DNA from: Oscillospiraceae bacterium
Lineage (GTDB): Bacteria; Bacillota; Clostridia; Oscillospirales; CAG-272
DNA: 64,000 nt
Direction of reading: 5' to 3'
Assembly (NCBI GenBank): GCA_015064735.1
Contig: SVRP01000009.1
Location: 1 to 64,000, forward strand
The number at the start of each line of letters is the position of its first letter. Positions within the stretch are counted from its first letter, which is position 1. The notes beneath the pieces are model-generated. The model was not told the DNA's origin and did no database searches. It worked only from the letters and a program-made list of their open reading frames with translations. The position numbers and the translations under genes are program-made. Positions 24,887 to 33,397 of this stretch are shown here, piece after piece.

Positions 24887-26407
24887 ATGACTTATTACCT
24901 TGGAATAGAATTTGGATCTACGAGAATTAAAGCAGTAAAAATAGACGAGAGAGCGTCGGTTATTGCTTCGGGAGATTTTACCTGGGCTTCGAGCAAAAAA
25001 GACGGAATATGGACCTATGACCTTGCGGATGCCAAAGAAGGTCTGAAGGTTGCGCTTAAAGGCGTTGGAGACCTTAGCGGAATAGCCGCCATGGGTATTT
25101 CGGGCATGATGCACGGCCATCTTGCATTTGATGAAAATTGGAATTTGCTTGTTCCTTTCCGCACTTGGCAAAATACTGTTACAGCCGAGGCGGCAGGTAT
25201 TCTCACAAAGGAATTCAATTTCAATATTCCTCAGAGGTGGAGCATCTCACATCTATACCAAGCAATACTCAATGATGAGCCTCATGTAAAAAACATCGCT
25301 CATATCACCACTCTCGCAGGATATATTCACTACCTTCTGACAGGCGTAAACGCCGTAGGAGCAGGAGAAGCGTCAGGAATATTTCCTATTGACGAAAATT
25401 GCAATTATGACAAGAAAATGCTCGAGAAATTTAACGTTCTTGCAAAAAAATCCGGCTTTAACAAGAACGTAGAAGATTTGCTTCCCGAGGTACTGCCGGC
25501 AGGCAAATGGGCAGGCAAGCTTACAGAGGAAGGCTCACGTCTTACAGGCGGACTCCTCCCCACAGGAATCCCCTTTGCTCCCCCCGAGGGAGACATGGGC
25601 ACGGGAATGGTTGCCACCAACTCGGTTACTCCGAGAACCGGAAACGTTTCGGCAGGAACATCTATAAATGCCATGGTAGTTCTTGAGCGCCCATTGAAAA
25701 AGGTGTACGAGGAGGTTGACGTAGTAACTACACCCTCGGGCAGATTCGTAGCCATGGTTCACTGCAATAACTGTACCACCGACAGCAACGCGTGGATCTC
25801 GGTATTGGGCGAAGCCGCAGCTCTGTTCGGCGCAGACACCGACGGAGAGCTATATACGAAGCTTTACAGAAAATCACTTGAGGGTGCTCCCGACTGCGGC
25901 GGTGTTATTGTATGTAACTATATCTCGGGTGAGAGCATGACAGGCTTTACCTCGGGCAGACCGATGGTCATACGAACCGAGGGCGCGGAGCTCACTCTTG
26001 CCAATCTTATGCGCTCGACTCTCTATTCGACTATGGCTACCTTAAAAATCGGTATGGACATACTTTACGGTGAGGGCGTTGCTATTGACTCCTTTATGGG
26101 ACACGGCGGACTTTTCAAGACCGAGGGTGTATGTCAGAAATATCTTGCGGCGGCATTTGATGCTCCCGTCAGCTGTATGACTACCGCAGGCGAGGGCGGT
26201 CCTTACGGAATGGCTGTTCTCGCGGCATTCTGCCATCAGTGTCAGGACGGTACCGCGCTTGAGGATTTCCTTGCGAACAAAATCTTCAAGGATACCCCAT
26301 ACACCACGGTTTGTCCGGATCGGGCGGACGTAGAGGGCTTTGCCAAATATATGAAGCTCTACACGGAGATGCTCCGTGTAGAAAAAACCGCGACCGAGGT
26401 TTTATAA
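24887..26407 (+). CDS. FGGY family carbohydrate kinase
   Basis: This 506-residue cytosolic sugar kinase has the N-terminal phosphate-1 loop LGIEFGSTRIKAVKID (residues 5-20), the substrate segment GISGMMHGHLAFD (about 68-80), the RTWQNT region (about 89) and a C-terminal actin-fold half with GNVSAGTSINAMV and FMGHGGLFKTEGV. FGGY members phosphorylate xylulose, ribulose, fuculose, rhamnulose and others. With a fucose-like pathway 15 kb away lacking its own kinase, fuculokinase is one option, but the residues do not decide it. The start follows AAAGGAGAAACGCT. The ZIP gene follows by 31 bp. Confidence 0.88.
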   Translation: MTYYLGIEFGSTRIKAVKIDERASVIASGDFTWASSKKDGIWTYDLADAKEGLKVALKGVGDLSGIAAMGISGMMHGHLAFDENWNLLVPFRTWQNTVTAEAAGILTKEFNFNIPQRWSISHLYQAILNDEPHVKNIAHITTLAGYIHYLLTGVNAVGAGEASGIFPIDENCNYDKKMLEKFNVLAKKSGFNKNVEDLLPEVLPAGKWAGKLTEEGSRLTGGLLPTGIPFAPPEGDMGTGMVATNSVTPRTGNVSAGTSINAMVVLERPLKKVYEEVDVVTTPSGRFVAMVHCNNCTTDSNAWISVLGEAAALFGADTDGELYTKLYRKSLEGAPDCGGVIVCNYISGESMTGFTSGRPMVIRTEGAELTLANLMRSTLYSTMATLKIGMDILYGEGVAIDSFMGHGGLFKTEGVCQKYLAAAFDAPVSCMTTAGEGGPYGMAVLAAFCHQCQDGTALEDFLANKIFKDTPYTTVCPDRADVEGFAKYMKLYTEMLRVEKTATEVL

Positions 26408-26438
26408 TAGATATAATAGATAAATCAGGAGAAATCTT

Positions 26439-27203
26439 ATGACCCTTGTACTTCTTACGGCACTTGGAGTAGGTGGCGCTACGGTTATCGGAGCGATTAT
26501 CGGTTTTGTTTTCAAAAATATAACCCACAAGTTTTCGGACGTGGTTCTTTCCTTTGCGGCGGGAATCATGCTTTCGGCAGCTGTTTTCGGGCTTATTGAG
26601 CCTTCCTTCGCTCACGGAGAGAATAAATTCGGGCTTGGCATAGGTCTACTCGTAACTGTTGCGGGAATTTTTGTCGGTGCGCTCTGTCTCAATCTTACCG
26701 ACAAGCTGGTTCCCCACCTGCACCGACTTGCCGGAGCGGATATAGAAGCACACGACAACAGGGATTTAAGCAAAATTTTGCTTTTCGTTCTCGCTATAGC
26801 AATACATAATCTCCCCGAAGGTATAGCTGCGGGTGTGGGATTCGGCTCGGACAACACGGGCGAAGCTCTCGTTATCGCGGGAGGAATCGCCTTGCAGAAT
26901 ATTCCCGAGGGAATGATAATAATCGGCCCCATGCTTGCTGCCGGTATATCAAAAAAGCGCACGCTGATCTGCGCTATCGGTACGGGACTTGTTGAGGTAA
27001 TCGGAACGCTTATAGGATATTTTGCCGTCAGTGTTGCCGAAATCATTTTACCATTCGCTCTTGCCTTTGCGGGCGGCACTATGCTTTACATCATAAGCGA
27101 CGAAATGATTCCCGAGACTCACCACGACGGCGGTCGGGCTACAACGTATTCCCTGCTTATCGGTTTTGTATTTATGCTGGCTATGGATATCCTGCTTGGA
27201 TAA
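26439..27203 (+). CDS. ZIP family divalent metal transporter
   Basis: This 254-residue membrane protein has about eight transmembrane helices and the two ZIP metal-site helices: AIAIHNLPEGIAAGVGFG (about 109-126, HNxPEG) and GGIALQNIPEGMIIIGPML (about 147-165, QNxPEG). A short His/Asp-containing loop (HLHRLAGADIEAHDN) precedes helix 4. It would import zinc, iron or manganese. Similar short bacterial ZIPs are called ZupT. It follows the FGGY kinase in the same direction; a functional link is not evident. Confidence 0.93.
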   Translation: MTLVLLTALGVGGATVIGAIIGFVFKNITHKFSDVVLSFAAGIMLSAAVFGLIEPSFAHGENKFGLGIGLLVTVAGIFVGALCLNLTDKLVPHLHRLAGADIEAHDNRDLSKILLFVLAIAIHNLPEGIAAGVGFGSDNTGEALVIAGGIALQNIPEGMIIIGPMLAAGISKKRTLICAIGTGLVEVIGTLIGYFAVSVAEIILPFALAFAGGTMLYIISDEMIPETHHDGGRATTYSLLIGFVFMLAMDILLG

Positions 27204-27263
27204 CCAAAATAAAATATCCCCTGTATTTTGACTCGTTTTGCATATAAAATGGCAGAAAACGCA

Positions 27264-27292
27264 TAGACATAGTGCGTTGTTACTGCTATAAT
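27264..27292 (+). promoter_or_regulatory. Promoter of MFS - AraC operon
   Basis: TAGACA (27264-27269) and TATAAT (27287-27292) are separated by 17 bp. The position shows that the MFS gene starts at the ATG at 27328 rather than the ATG at 27295. Confidence 0.75.
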
Positions 27293-27327
27293 GTATGAAA
27301 GCATCATTCAGATTCAGGGGATTTTTT

Positions 27328-28593
27328 ATGTTAAAAGACACTTATAGGTTCAGCCGATTTATGTACATACTAGAAGCGGCATTCGAATATTTTATCTCAA
27401 TACTTGTTGCGGGAGCATATCTTGCGAAGCTGACCTCGGAGCTTGGCGTTTCAGACAGTGTTACGGGAATTCTCAGCTCTGTCGTTTCTCTTGCCTGCGG
27501 AGCTCAGGTTTTCGCTATTTTTCTTTTTAAGAACGGCTCGTCAAAGAAAGGCGTTACGATTCTGCACAGTATAAATCAGCTCTGCTTTGCCTTCATGTAT
27601 CTCGTTCCGTTTATTGACATACCAAGAGATACGAAAATCGTTGTGTTCATACTGCTCCTCCTTTCGGGACATTTCATCAATAACGTAGTTCAGCCCTCAA
27701 AAATAAACTGGTTCATGGCTCTTGTGGATGACAGCAAGAGAGGTCGCTTTACCGCCAACAAGGAGATCGTTTCTCTGCTCGGCGGAATGATATTCTCCTT
27801 TGCAATGGGTTCGCTCATTGACCGTTACGAGGCGATGGGCCGCATAAAGGAATCCTTTATAATCTGCGGCATTACCATTCTCGGTCTCACAGTCCTGCAC
27901 ACCGCAACCCTTATTATGTCAAGGGAAAAGCCCGCAACAGAAAAAGAAAAGGCTCCCATGCGAGAAATTCTTACCGGACTTCTTAGGGACAGAAGCTATT
28001 TCAAGGTCATATTCGTATCAGTTCTCTGGAACGTCTCCCATTACGTTTCAACTCCGTTTTACGGTACGTATACCGTAAAAGAGCTCGGATTTTCCATGAC
28101 GTTTATCTCGATAATTTCAATGGTTTACGCTCTGGTACGTTCGGCTTTTTCCCGTCCTCTCGGGCGATATGCTGACAAGCGTTCGTTTGATAAAATGCTG
28201 ACCGTCTGCTTTTTGGTAGCCATGGTTGGCTTTGCTGTAAATATATTCACCGTTCCTTCCAACGGAAAGGTATTTTACATGATTTACTACGTTTTGTACG
28301 CAGTGGGAATGGCTGGTATCAACAGCGGCGGAATAAATCTTATATACGAGCATGTCAGCCCCGAAAAGAGAGTTTGCGCTCTCGCTCTTAAAAACACGCT
28401 TGCGGGCATCGCGGGATTTCTTACGACCATTGTTGCAAGCCGTCTGGTAGCCCATATTCAAGCCAACGGAAACACATTCTTCGGTATGCACGTATACGCG
28501 CAGCAGGTTACCTCAGCCTTGAGTGTAATTCTGGTTGCCGTAACTATAATATATCTCAATACAGTCGTCATTAAAAGACACTCCCCGAGGTGA
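27328..28593 (+). CDS. MFS transporter
   Basis: This 421-residue membrane protein has about twelve transmembrane helices in two halves, with a cytoplasmic loop near 190-215 rich in Lys and Glu (MSREKPATEKEKAPMREI). SKRGRFTANKEIVSLLGG between helices 4 and 5 resembles the conserved loop of sugar-porter-like and PUCC-like MFS proteins. The substrate is unknown. AGGGGATTTTTT precedes the start, and the promoter lies 36 bp upstream. The following AraC gene starts two bases after its stop, so the pair is co-transcribed and the regulator may sense the transported sugar. Confidence 0.88.
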   Translation: MLKDTYRFSRFMYILEAAFEYFISILVAGAYLAKLTSELGVSDSVTGILSSVVSLACGAQVFAIFLFKNGSSKKGVTILHSINQLCFAFMYLVPFIDIPRDTKIVVFILLLLSGHFINNVVQPSKINWFMALVDDSKRGRFTANKEIVSLLGGMIFSFAMGSLIDRYEAMGRIKESFIICGITILGLTVLHTATLIMSREKPATEKEKAPMREILTGLLRDRSYFKVIFVSVLWNVSHYVSTPFYGTYTVKELGFSMTFISIISMVYALVRSAFSRPLGRYADKRSFDKMLTVCFLVAMVGFAVNIFTVPSNGKVFYMIYYVLYAVGMAGINSGGINLIYEHVSPEKRVCALALKNTLAGIAGFLTTIVASRLVAHIQANGNTFFGMHVYAQQVTSALSVILVAVTIIYLNTVVIKRHSPR

Positions 28594-28595
28594 TT

Positions 28596-29417
28596 ATGAG
28601 TAACGAATATAATTTTAAAATTCCAACCATTACGAATTACGAGGTAAACTACTATTTCAGCGATACCGAAACACTTTGTCCCGCAAGGATTTACCCTTTT
28701 CATATGCATGATTCTATAGAAATATATATCCTTCTTGAGGGAGACGTTTCCTTTGCCGTTGAATCATCTCTTTATAAGCTGTCAGCAGGAGATGCCATTA
28801 TAACAAAGCCCAATGAAATGCACAACTGTATCCTCAATTCGGATTCTCTTCACAAGCATCTGTGCTTTTGGTTTGACTGCGGCTCAGGATTCCTTTTCGG
28901 GGATTTCCTTTCCCATGATTTCGGAAAAAACAACCTTGTATCCCCCGATGCGGAGTCCAAGAAAACACTTTCAAATCTTTACGAGGAGCTTAAGGGCGCA
29001 TCCGATGCAGGCGACACTCACAGACAGTTTTATATTACGCTCCAAATCCTTTACATTCTGAGAAAATTCGTTTCCGGCGAATCCTCTCCGCAGATTCTTC
29101 CCGATTCTCTTACTGCAATTCTTCGGGATATAGACGAAAACTTTTCTGAAATAAAAAGGATCGAGGATATTGTCTCTAAGCACTTTATTTCACGAAGCAC
29201 GTTAAACAGACTTTTCAGAGAATATCTGCATACCACTCCGAAAAAATATCTTGAATCCAAACGCCTTGCTTATTCCCGTATGTTACTCCGTGAAGGGAAA
29301 AGCGTATTGGACGCTTGTATGGAGGCGGGCTTTTCCGATTGCTCTAACTATATCCGTCTCTTCAGGAAGCACTTTGACATTACTCCAAAGCAATATAAAG
29401 ACAGCAAAAAATTTTAA
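28596..29417 (+). CDS. AraC family transcriptional regulator
   Basis: This 273-residue regulator has a cupin N-terminus (PFHMHDSIEIYILLEGDVSF, then LSAGDAIITKPNEMH) and a C-terminal AraC double helix-turn-helix (about 175-272). The DNA-binding part includes FISRSTLNRLFREYLHTTPK and GKSVLDACMEAGFSDCSNYI, and it ends FDITPKQYKDSKKF. I chose the ATG at 28596, behind GAGGTG; a GTG at 28590 would overlap the MFS stop. It is coupled to the MFS gene and probably controls that operon. Confidence 0.9.
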   Translation: MSNEYNFKIPTITNYEVNYYFSDTETLCPARIYPFHMHDSIEIYILLEGDVSFAVESSLYKLSAGDAIITKPNEMHNCILNSDSLHKHLCFWFDCGSGFLFGDFLSHDFGKNNLVSPDAESKKTLSNLYEELKGASDAGDTHRQFYITLQILYILRKFVSGESSPQILPDSLTAILRDIDENFSEIKRIEDIVSKHFISRSTLNRLFREYLHTTPKKYLESKRLAYSRMLLREGKSVLDACMEAGFSDCSNYIRLFRKHFDITPKQYKDSKKF

Positions 29418-29422
29418 TTGCA

Positions 29423-29457
29423 AAAACGGTCTCGTTCGCTGATTTGAGACCGTTTTT
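29423..29457 (+). terminator. Terminator of MFS - AraC operon
   Basis: AAAACGGTCTC (29423-29433) pairs with GAGACCGTTTT (29446-29456), followed by Ts. Confidence 0.85.
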
Positions 29458-29468
29458 TGGTTATTTTA

Positions 29469-29497
29469 TTGACTTTTATTAGCTTTGGTAGTATAAT
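29469..29497 (+). promoter_or_regulatory. Promoter of GDPD gene
   Basis: TTGACT (29469-29474) and TATAAT (29492-29497) are separated by 17 bp. Confidence 0.75.
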
Positions 29498-29578
29498 TTC
29501 ATTGTAATACAGCGCAAAGACCGACTTGTTTGCCGCTTACTTATAATTTTTTAAAAAACACGTGAAAGGAAACTGATT

Positions 29579-30415
29579 ATGGACACAAAAGTAACTCTTG
29601 CCGCCCACAGAGGCTGGCGCGGAAAGTATCCCGAAAACACAATGCTCGGCTTCCGTAAGGCGCTTGAGCTTGACATTGATGCAATTGAGATGGATGCTCA
29701 CATGACAAAGGATTATCAAATAGTAGTTTGCCACGACGCAACTCTCGACCGCACCACCGACACCTGCGGCGAAATTTGCCGCATGACTCTTGAGGAAGTA
29801 CGCAAGGCTGATGCGGGAATCAAGTTTGGAGAAGAATTCAAGGGCGAAAAGGTTCCCACCTTTGAGGAATTTCTGGAGCTTATGGCAAGCCGCCCCGACA
29901 TCAGACTCCTGCTTGAGCTTAAGGACTATCCCGAGGTTATTGGAGATTTCGCTTACGCCTCCGCCGAGCTTACCCTTTCTCTTTGCAGAAAGTACGGTAT
30001 CTTCGGCAGCGACAGACTGACCGTTATCACGTTCTCTACGGGCATCTGCGCGTGGCTGAGAACACGCTATACCAAGGAAGATTTCCTCATCCACGGCTTC
30101 TATCCCAAGACTAAAATGAAGGGCTGGGAGAATGACGAGCCTTACAAATACTACGACGAGGTATGTCTTTTCAACAACGGTGAGCGGGACCCTCAGGGCT
30201 TCCCCATCGACCGCGGAACGGTAGTTGCCGACAAGGCAAGATTTACCGAGTTTGCCCTTATGGGAATAAAGCCCTGCGTATATTACAGGCTCAACACCGA
30301 CGAGGACGTTCACCGCTTGGCTTACGAGTACGGCGCTATCGGATTCACCTCCGACCACCCCGACATCTGCGGACAGATACTCGATAAGATCGGCGCGAGA
30401 AAATTGAAGAAATAA
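29579..30415 (+). CDS. Glycerophosphodiester phosphodiesterase
   Basis: This 278-residue enzyme hydrolyses glycerophosphodiesters to glycerol-3-phosphate and an alcohol. It has the GDPD signature AAHRGWRGKYPENTMLGF (residues 8-25), with catalytic His and Arg, AIEMDAHMTKD (metal-binding Glu/Asp, about 37) and VVCHDATLDRTTD (second catalytic His, about 49-61). LLLELKDY is the usual third metal segment. It has no signal peptide, so it is intracellular. The start follows AAAGGAAACTGATT. It stands alone between its own promoter and terminator. Confidence 0.93.
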   Translation: MDTKVTLAAHRGWRGKYPENTMLGFRKALELDIDAIEMDAHMTKDYQIVVCHDATLDRTTDTCGEICRMTLEEVRKADAGIKFGEEFKGEKVPTFEEFLELMASRPDIRLLLELKDYPEVIGDFAYASAELTLSLCRKYGIFGSDRLTVITFSTGICAWLRTRYTKEDFLIHGFYPKTKMKGWENDEPYKYYDEVCLFNNGERDPQGFPIDRGTVVADKARFTEFALMGIKPCVYYRLNTDEDVHRLAYEYGAIGFTSDHPDICGQILDKIGARKLKK

Positions 30416-30427
30416 TAGGTATTAAAC

Positions 30428-30466
30428 AATAATCCGACGAACGTAAAAATTCGTCGGATTATTGTT
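30428..30466. terminator. Terminator between convergent GDPD and lipoprotein genes
   Basis: A perfect 14-bp stem (30428-30441 with 30450-30463) encloses an 8-base A-rich loop and is followed by GTTT. It probably serves both genes. Confidence 0.8.
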
Positions 30467-30472
30467 TATAAA

Positions 30473-31603
30473 TTAACCCTTTCCGTCAGGTACAAACAAA
30501 CATCTAAATGTATGTCCGCCTGCGTCGTAGGTAAGCAGTATACATCTTGCGGAATAGGACATGTTATCGAATCTGTTCATAACGCAAAGCTCTAAATACC
30601 CCTTCTCGTTTCCTTTCTTATCAAGAACGGTATACTTGTTTCCGTTTTTCTCACCTATAACGATCTCCTCGCGCTCATAAACCCCTTCTTTGTTTATACC
30701 TACCCACCCGACGGTTCCGCCTTTAGCTGCATAGAGCTCCATATTGTAATAAAATCCGCCGACGGTATACCAATACCCATTATAATCGTCTATACTGAAA
30801 TCGGTATCCGCTGCTTTCGGTTCGCTGCTTTCGTAGTGGGTAAAATAATATACGCCTTTGGGAATATCATAAGCTCCCGAATCTATTCCCTTTGTGACTG
30901 TGATCAACATTCCGTCGCCATCGAAGGAAACGCTTCCCTTAAGCTGATACGGATTGTTTTCGAATTCTCGGAAGATCAAAACTCCGTCCTTTTCTTCCGC
31001 AAACACGTCGAAATACCCGGGAATTCTGTCTCTCTGGTTAAAGCCGAATCTCAGATAGCCCTCTCCGTATCCGCTGACGAAAATGCAGAAATCGACGTCG
31101 GTTAAACTGCCGCAGTACCAATCTCCGTAAAGCCCTGACAGAGGTACGTTCGTAGCTTTGGGGCTTTCGTCAAATACTATTTTCTTGTTTTCAAGCTCTT
31201 TATCGTATTCCCATTCTTCAAGGAAAAGAGTCAAATTTTCATTTTCGGTATCGATTTCAACCCTTCCGCTTACTTCGTCGTATTCGGAAAAGAAGGTTAT
31301 TTTTCCTCCGTCAAGAGTGAGCACGATGTCGCTCGTGGTTTCACCCAAGGTCAGACTTGTATAAGCTTTTTTTCTGTCGGCAGATATTCTGTATATCTTT
31401 ATCTCCCCAAATTCATCGCACTTCCACACCCCTGCTACGGTGTCGGGAATCGCTTTAAGGGACCCATTTTCGGGCAGCTCGACGTTACCGTTATTAACCA
31501 CGCCGCCATGAGCCTCATTTTTTACTATGACCTCTCGGTAACCGCAGGATGACACCGACAAAACAGTCAAAAGCACAAGTAAAACAGATAAAAGCTTTTT
31601 CAT
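30473..31603 (-). CDS. Lipoprotein of unknown function, paralogue of 31831-33057
   Basis: This 376-residue protein has a lipoprotein signal (KKLLSVLLVLLTVLS, lipobox VSSC, Cys20). The mature part is rich in beta strands. Shared blocks with the neighbour at 31831-33057 are VWKCDEFGEIKIYRISADRK, VFDESPKAT, LSGLYG, PKGVYYF and a C-terminal YLELCVMNRF, which shows paralogy. I recognise no enzyme motif. It is extracellular and membrane-anchored. The promoter at 31635-31663 and an upstream block are also duplicated, so the two genes are likely co-regulated. The start follows AAAGGAGATTTAAA. Confidence 0.8.
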   Translation of the reverse strand: MKKLLSVLLVLLTVLSVSSCGYREVIVKNEAHGGVVNNGNVELPENGSLKAIPDTVAGVWKCDEFGEIKIYRISADRKKAYTSLTLGETTSDIVLTLDGGKITFFSEYDEVSGRVEIDTENENLTLFLEEWEYDKELENKKIVFDESPKATNVPLSGLYGDWYCGSLTDVDFCIFVSGYGEGYLRFGFNQRDRIPGYFDVFAEEKDGVLIFREFENNPYQLKGSVSFDGDGMLITVTKGIDSGAYDIPKGVYYFTHYESSEPKAADTDFSIDDYNGYWYTVGGFYYNMELYAAKGGTVGWVGINKEGVYEREEIVIGEKNGNKYTVLDKKGNEKGYLELCVMNRFDNMSYSARCILLTYDAGGHTFRCLFVPDGKG

Positions 31604-31634
31604 TTTAAATCTCCTTTTTCATTCTTATGAGTCC

Positions 31635-31663
31635 ATTTTATCACCGCAAAAAAGCGGCGTCAA
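31635..31663 (-). promoter_or_regulatory. Promoter of lipoprotein gene
   Basis: On the minus strand TTGACG (31663-31658) and TAAAAT (31640-31635) are separated by 17 bp. The upstream block AAGTGGTGAAAAAAAC (plus strand, starting 31707) recurs before the paralogue. Confidence 0.7.
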
Positions 31664-31706
31664 TAGGGTGGGGGAAATTTTTTTTACAGAGGCTATTTTT
31701 CGCCTG

Positions 31707-31730
31707 AAGTGGTGAAAAAAACCTATTTTC
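31707..31730. repeat. Conserved upstream box, copy 1
   Basis: This 24-base segment matches 33163-33186 at 22 of 24 positions and sits about 44 bp upstream of the -35 box in both copies. It may be a regulator site shared by the paralogues. Confidence 0.55.
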
Positions 31731-31739
31731 AAACGAAGG

Positions 31740-31775
31740 GGCTGTCTCAAATGAAAATTTGAGACAGCCTATTTT
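31740..31775. terminator. GGCTGTCTCAAAT-type hairpin terminator
   Basis: A 13-bp perfect stem (31740-31752 with 31757-31769) has the loop GAAA and is followed by TATTTT. It lies between the two paralogous surface-protein genes, downstream of the one ending at 31831. Confidence 0.75.
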
Positions 31776-31830
31776 CTGTATTTGACCGGAATGGCAAAAT
31801 GATTTTTGTCAAATCATTAAGCCGCAACGC

Positions 31831-33057
31831 TCAGCCCTTTGCGGTATCATCCGAATAGACAAAGTAAACACTTTTCTCACGGGTACCGTTTTTGTCCTCA
31901 TAAAGAACCAACTGAATACAATCCTTTGTTTTACTGTAAGAAGCGGGATAATACATATGGTTACAGAGATACATCTCTCCTATTTCTTTACCGTCAGAAG
32001 CAACCAAAGGAATTCGGGTGCTTGTTCCGTTATCACCTATACTGAATTGGGTAGTCGTCCAAAGTGAGGTTGTTCTGTCGTATTGAGTTACGGTTCCGAT
32101 ACCCACCGATATGCGTCTGAGATCAAGATTGACATAAAGAGAGCTCCATTCGGTTGCCATTGACGACAACTGATCTCGATTAACGGTAGAAAACCGTGTT
32201 GCATAATCGTAATCGAAATAATATATTCCCTTTTCGAGGTTTAACCACTGGGCGCCCTCATTAACGAAAAGCAAAATACCGGTTCCTCTGTGCTCAAGGA
32301 TTCCGTTAATTGTTCCCGTGCTGTCCAAAAATGCCCATTTTCCGTTATTGGGTATAGCGAAAAAGGTTGCAGATGCTCCTGTTTCAAGCTCAGTAAACTT
32401 GAATGTGATTTCTCTACTGTTATAGCTCAGGGTCCTTAAGCTATACTGTCCGCCGGACCGTTCACTAAGACTGCCTTGCTTTGATTCATCAAATACTTCT
32501 CCGTATATACCCTCAAGGGAGAAATCCACACTGTTGCCGGGTCTTGAGTCGAAAACAAGCTCCTCTCTTGCGAGCCACGCATCGCCTTCCCAGCTACTAA
32601 GCATAAGCGTCAAAACCCTTTCACCGACGGTGATCTTTCCGCTTCTCGTTCCGTTATTGGACGAAAAGCTTATAACTCCGTCTTTATATTCTCCGACAAA
32701 GCGGTCTTTAACTCTGCCAACCTCTACAAGAAATTCTACCCGTCTTCCGTCAGACGATATTCTGTATATTACAATGCGGTACGAATCATTTAAATTGCAA
32801 TGCCAGGCTCCTGCATGCCTTGCGGAAAGTTTGTAAAATTCACCGTCCTTCAGGTCAGTATTTACGTCGAAGCTATCTTGAGTATAACTCTCCGAGCTGC
32901 CGTCATCCGAGACTATGCCATCACTTCCGCTGATGCTCGGTAGATCCGAGCTATCAAAAAACTGAACATCTACGTCCTCAATGGAAAGCTTGAACATTGC
33001 TATAATAAAAACTGTCAAAAACATAACGGCGAGTAATATCGATAAAAATATTTTCAT
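31831..33057 (-). CDS. Membrane-anchored surface protein of unknown function, paralogue of 30473-31603
   Basis: This 408-residue protein has an N-terminal membrane helix (FLSILLAVMFLTVFIIAMF, residues 3-21) with no lipobox, so it is anchored by the helix rather than by lipid. A Ser/Asp-rich linker follows (residues ~30-70). It then aligns with the neighbouring lipoprotein: AWHCNLNDSYRIVIYRISSDG, LVFDSRPGN, LEGIYG, EKGIYYF. No catalytic motif is recognised. I chose the ATG at 33057 because AAGGAGGG lies seven bases upstream; an ATG-like start at 33084 would place this site inside the gene. The different anchors show divergence after duplication. Confidence 0.78.
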   Translation of the reverse strand: MKIFLSILLAVMFLTVFIIAMFKLSIEDVDVQFFDSSDLPSISGSDGIVSDDGSSESYTQDSFDVNTDLKDGEFYKLSARHAGAWHCNLNDSYRIVIYRISSDGRRVEFLVEVGRVKDRFVGEYKDGVISFSSNNGTRSGKITVGERVLTLMLSSWEGDAWLAREELVFDSRPGNSVDFSLEGIYGEVFDESKQGSLSERSGGQYSLRTLSYNSREITFKFTELETGASATFFAIPNNGKWAFLDSTGTINGILEHRGTGILLFVNEGAQWLNLEKGIYYFDYDYATRFSTVNRDQLSSMATEWSSLYVNLDLRRISVGIGTVTQYDRTTSLWTTTQFSIGDNGTSTRIPLVASDGKEIGEMYLCNHMYYPASYSKTKDCIQLVLYEDKNGTREKSVYFVYSDDTAKG

Positions 33058-33090
33058 TTTCAAGCCCTCCTTTTTCATTCTCACAGATTT

Positions 33091-33119
33091 ATTTTAGCAT
33101 ATCGAAAAAAACATGTCAA
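33091..33119 (-). promoter_or_regulatory. Promoter of surface-protein paralogue
   Basis: On the minus strand TTGACA (33119-33114) and TAAAAT (33096-33091) are separated by 17 bp, with the same arrangement as at 31635-31663. Confidence 0.75.
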
Positions 33120-33162
33120 TACGGTGTGAAAAAAAACTTTTTTAACGCACCGTTTTTGCGAA

Positions 33163-33186
33163 AAGTGGTGAAAAAATCCTATTTTT
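33163..33186. repeat. Conserved upstream box, copy 2
   Basis: AAGTGGTGAAAAAATCC and the following TATTTTT match copy 1 at 31707-31730 at 22 of 24 positions. Confidence 0.55.
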
Positions 33187-33287
33187 GATCTACTGCCGGA
33201 ATTTTTATTTTTTTTAATTATTGCTGTGGGACTGTTATGATCGCTATACAAAATTGTTATAAATATTATATAAATCCTATTTTTTTA

Positions 33288-33316
33288 TTGACAAAGTATT
33301 TTGTCAGTGGTATAAT
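33288..33316 (+). promoter_or_regulatory. Perfect consensus promoter of paaK-ior operon
   Basis: TTGACA (33288-33293) and TATAAT (33311-33316) are exact consensus boxes 17 bp apart. Transcription should start near 33323 and continue through the genes up to about 40798. Confidence 0.9.
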
Positions 33317-33397
33317 TTAATTTGTATTATTTTTGTATATGCGATTTTGATCGCTAATACGAAGCCAAAAAAATATGCAAAAAAGGAAAAAGGAAAA

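Larger units (their letters stand above)
33058..33397. other. Divergent intergenic region with two promoters
   Basis: No gene is seen. The left half is the duplicated promoter region of the minus-strand surface protein, including the conserved box at 33163-33186. The right half holds the perfect plus-strand promoter of the paaK-ior operon. Confidence 0.7.

Noticed and set aside
27216..27322. ATCCCCTG and CAGGGGAT as an RNA switch hiding the MFS ribosome binding site
   Set aside because: The first element lies upstream of the MFS promoter and would only pair in read-through transcripts from the ZIP gene.
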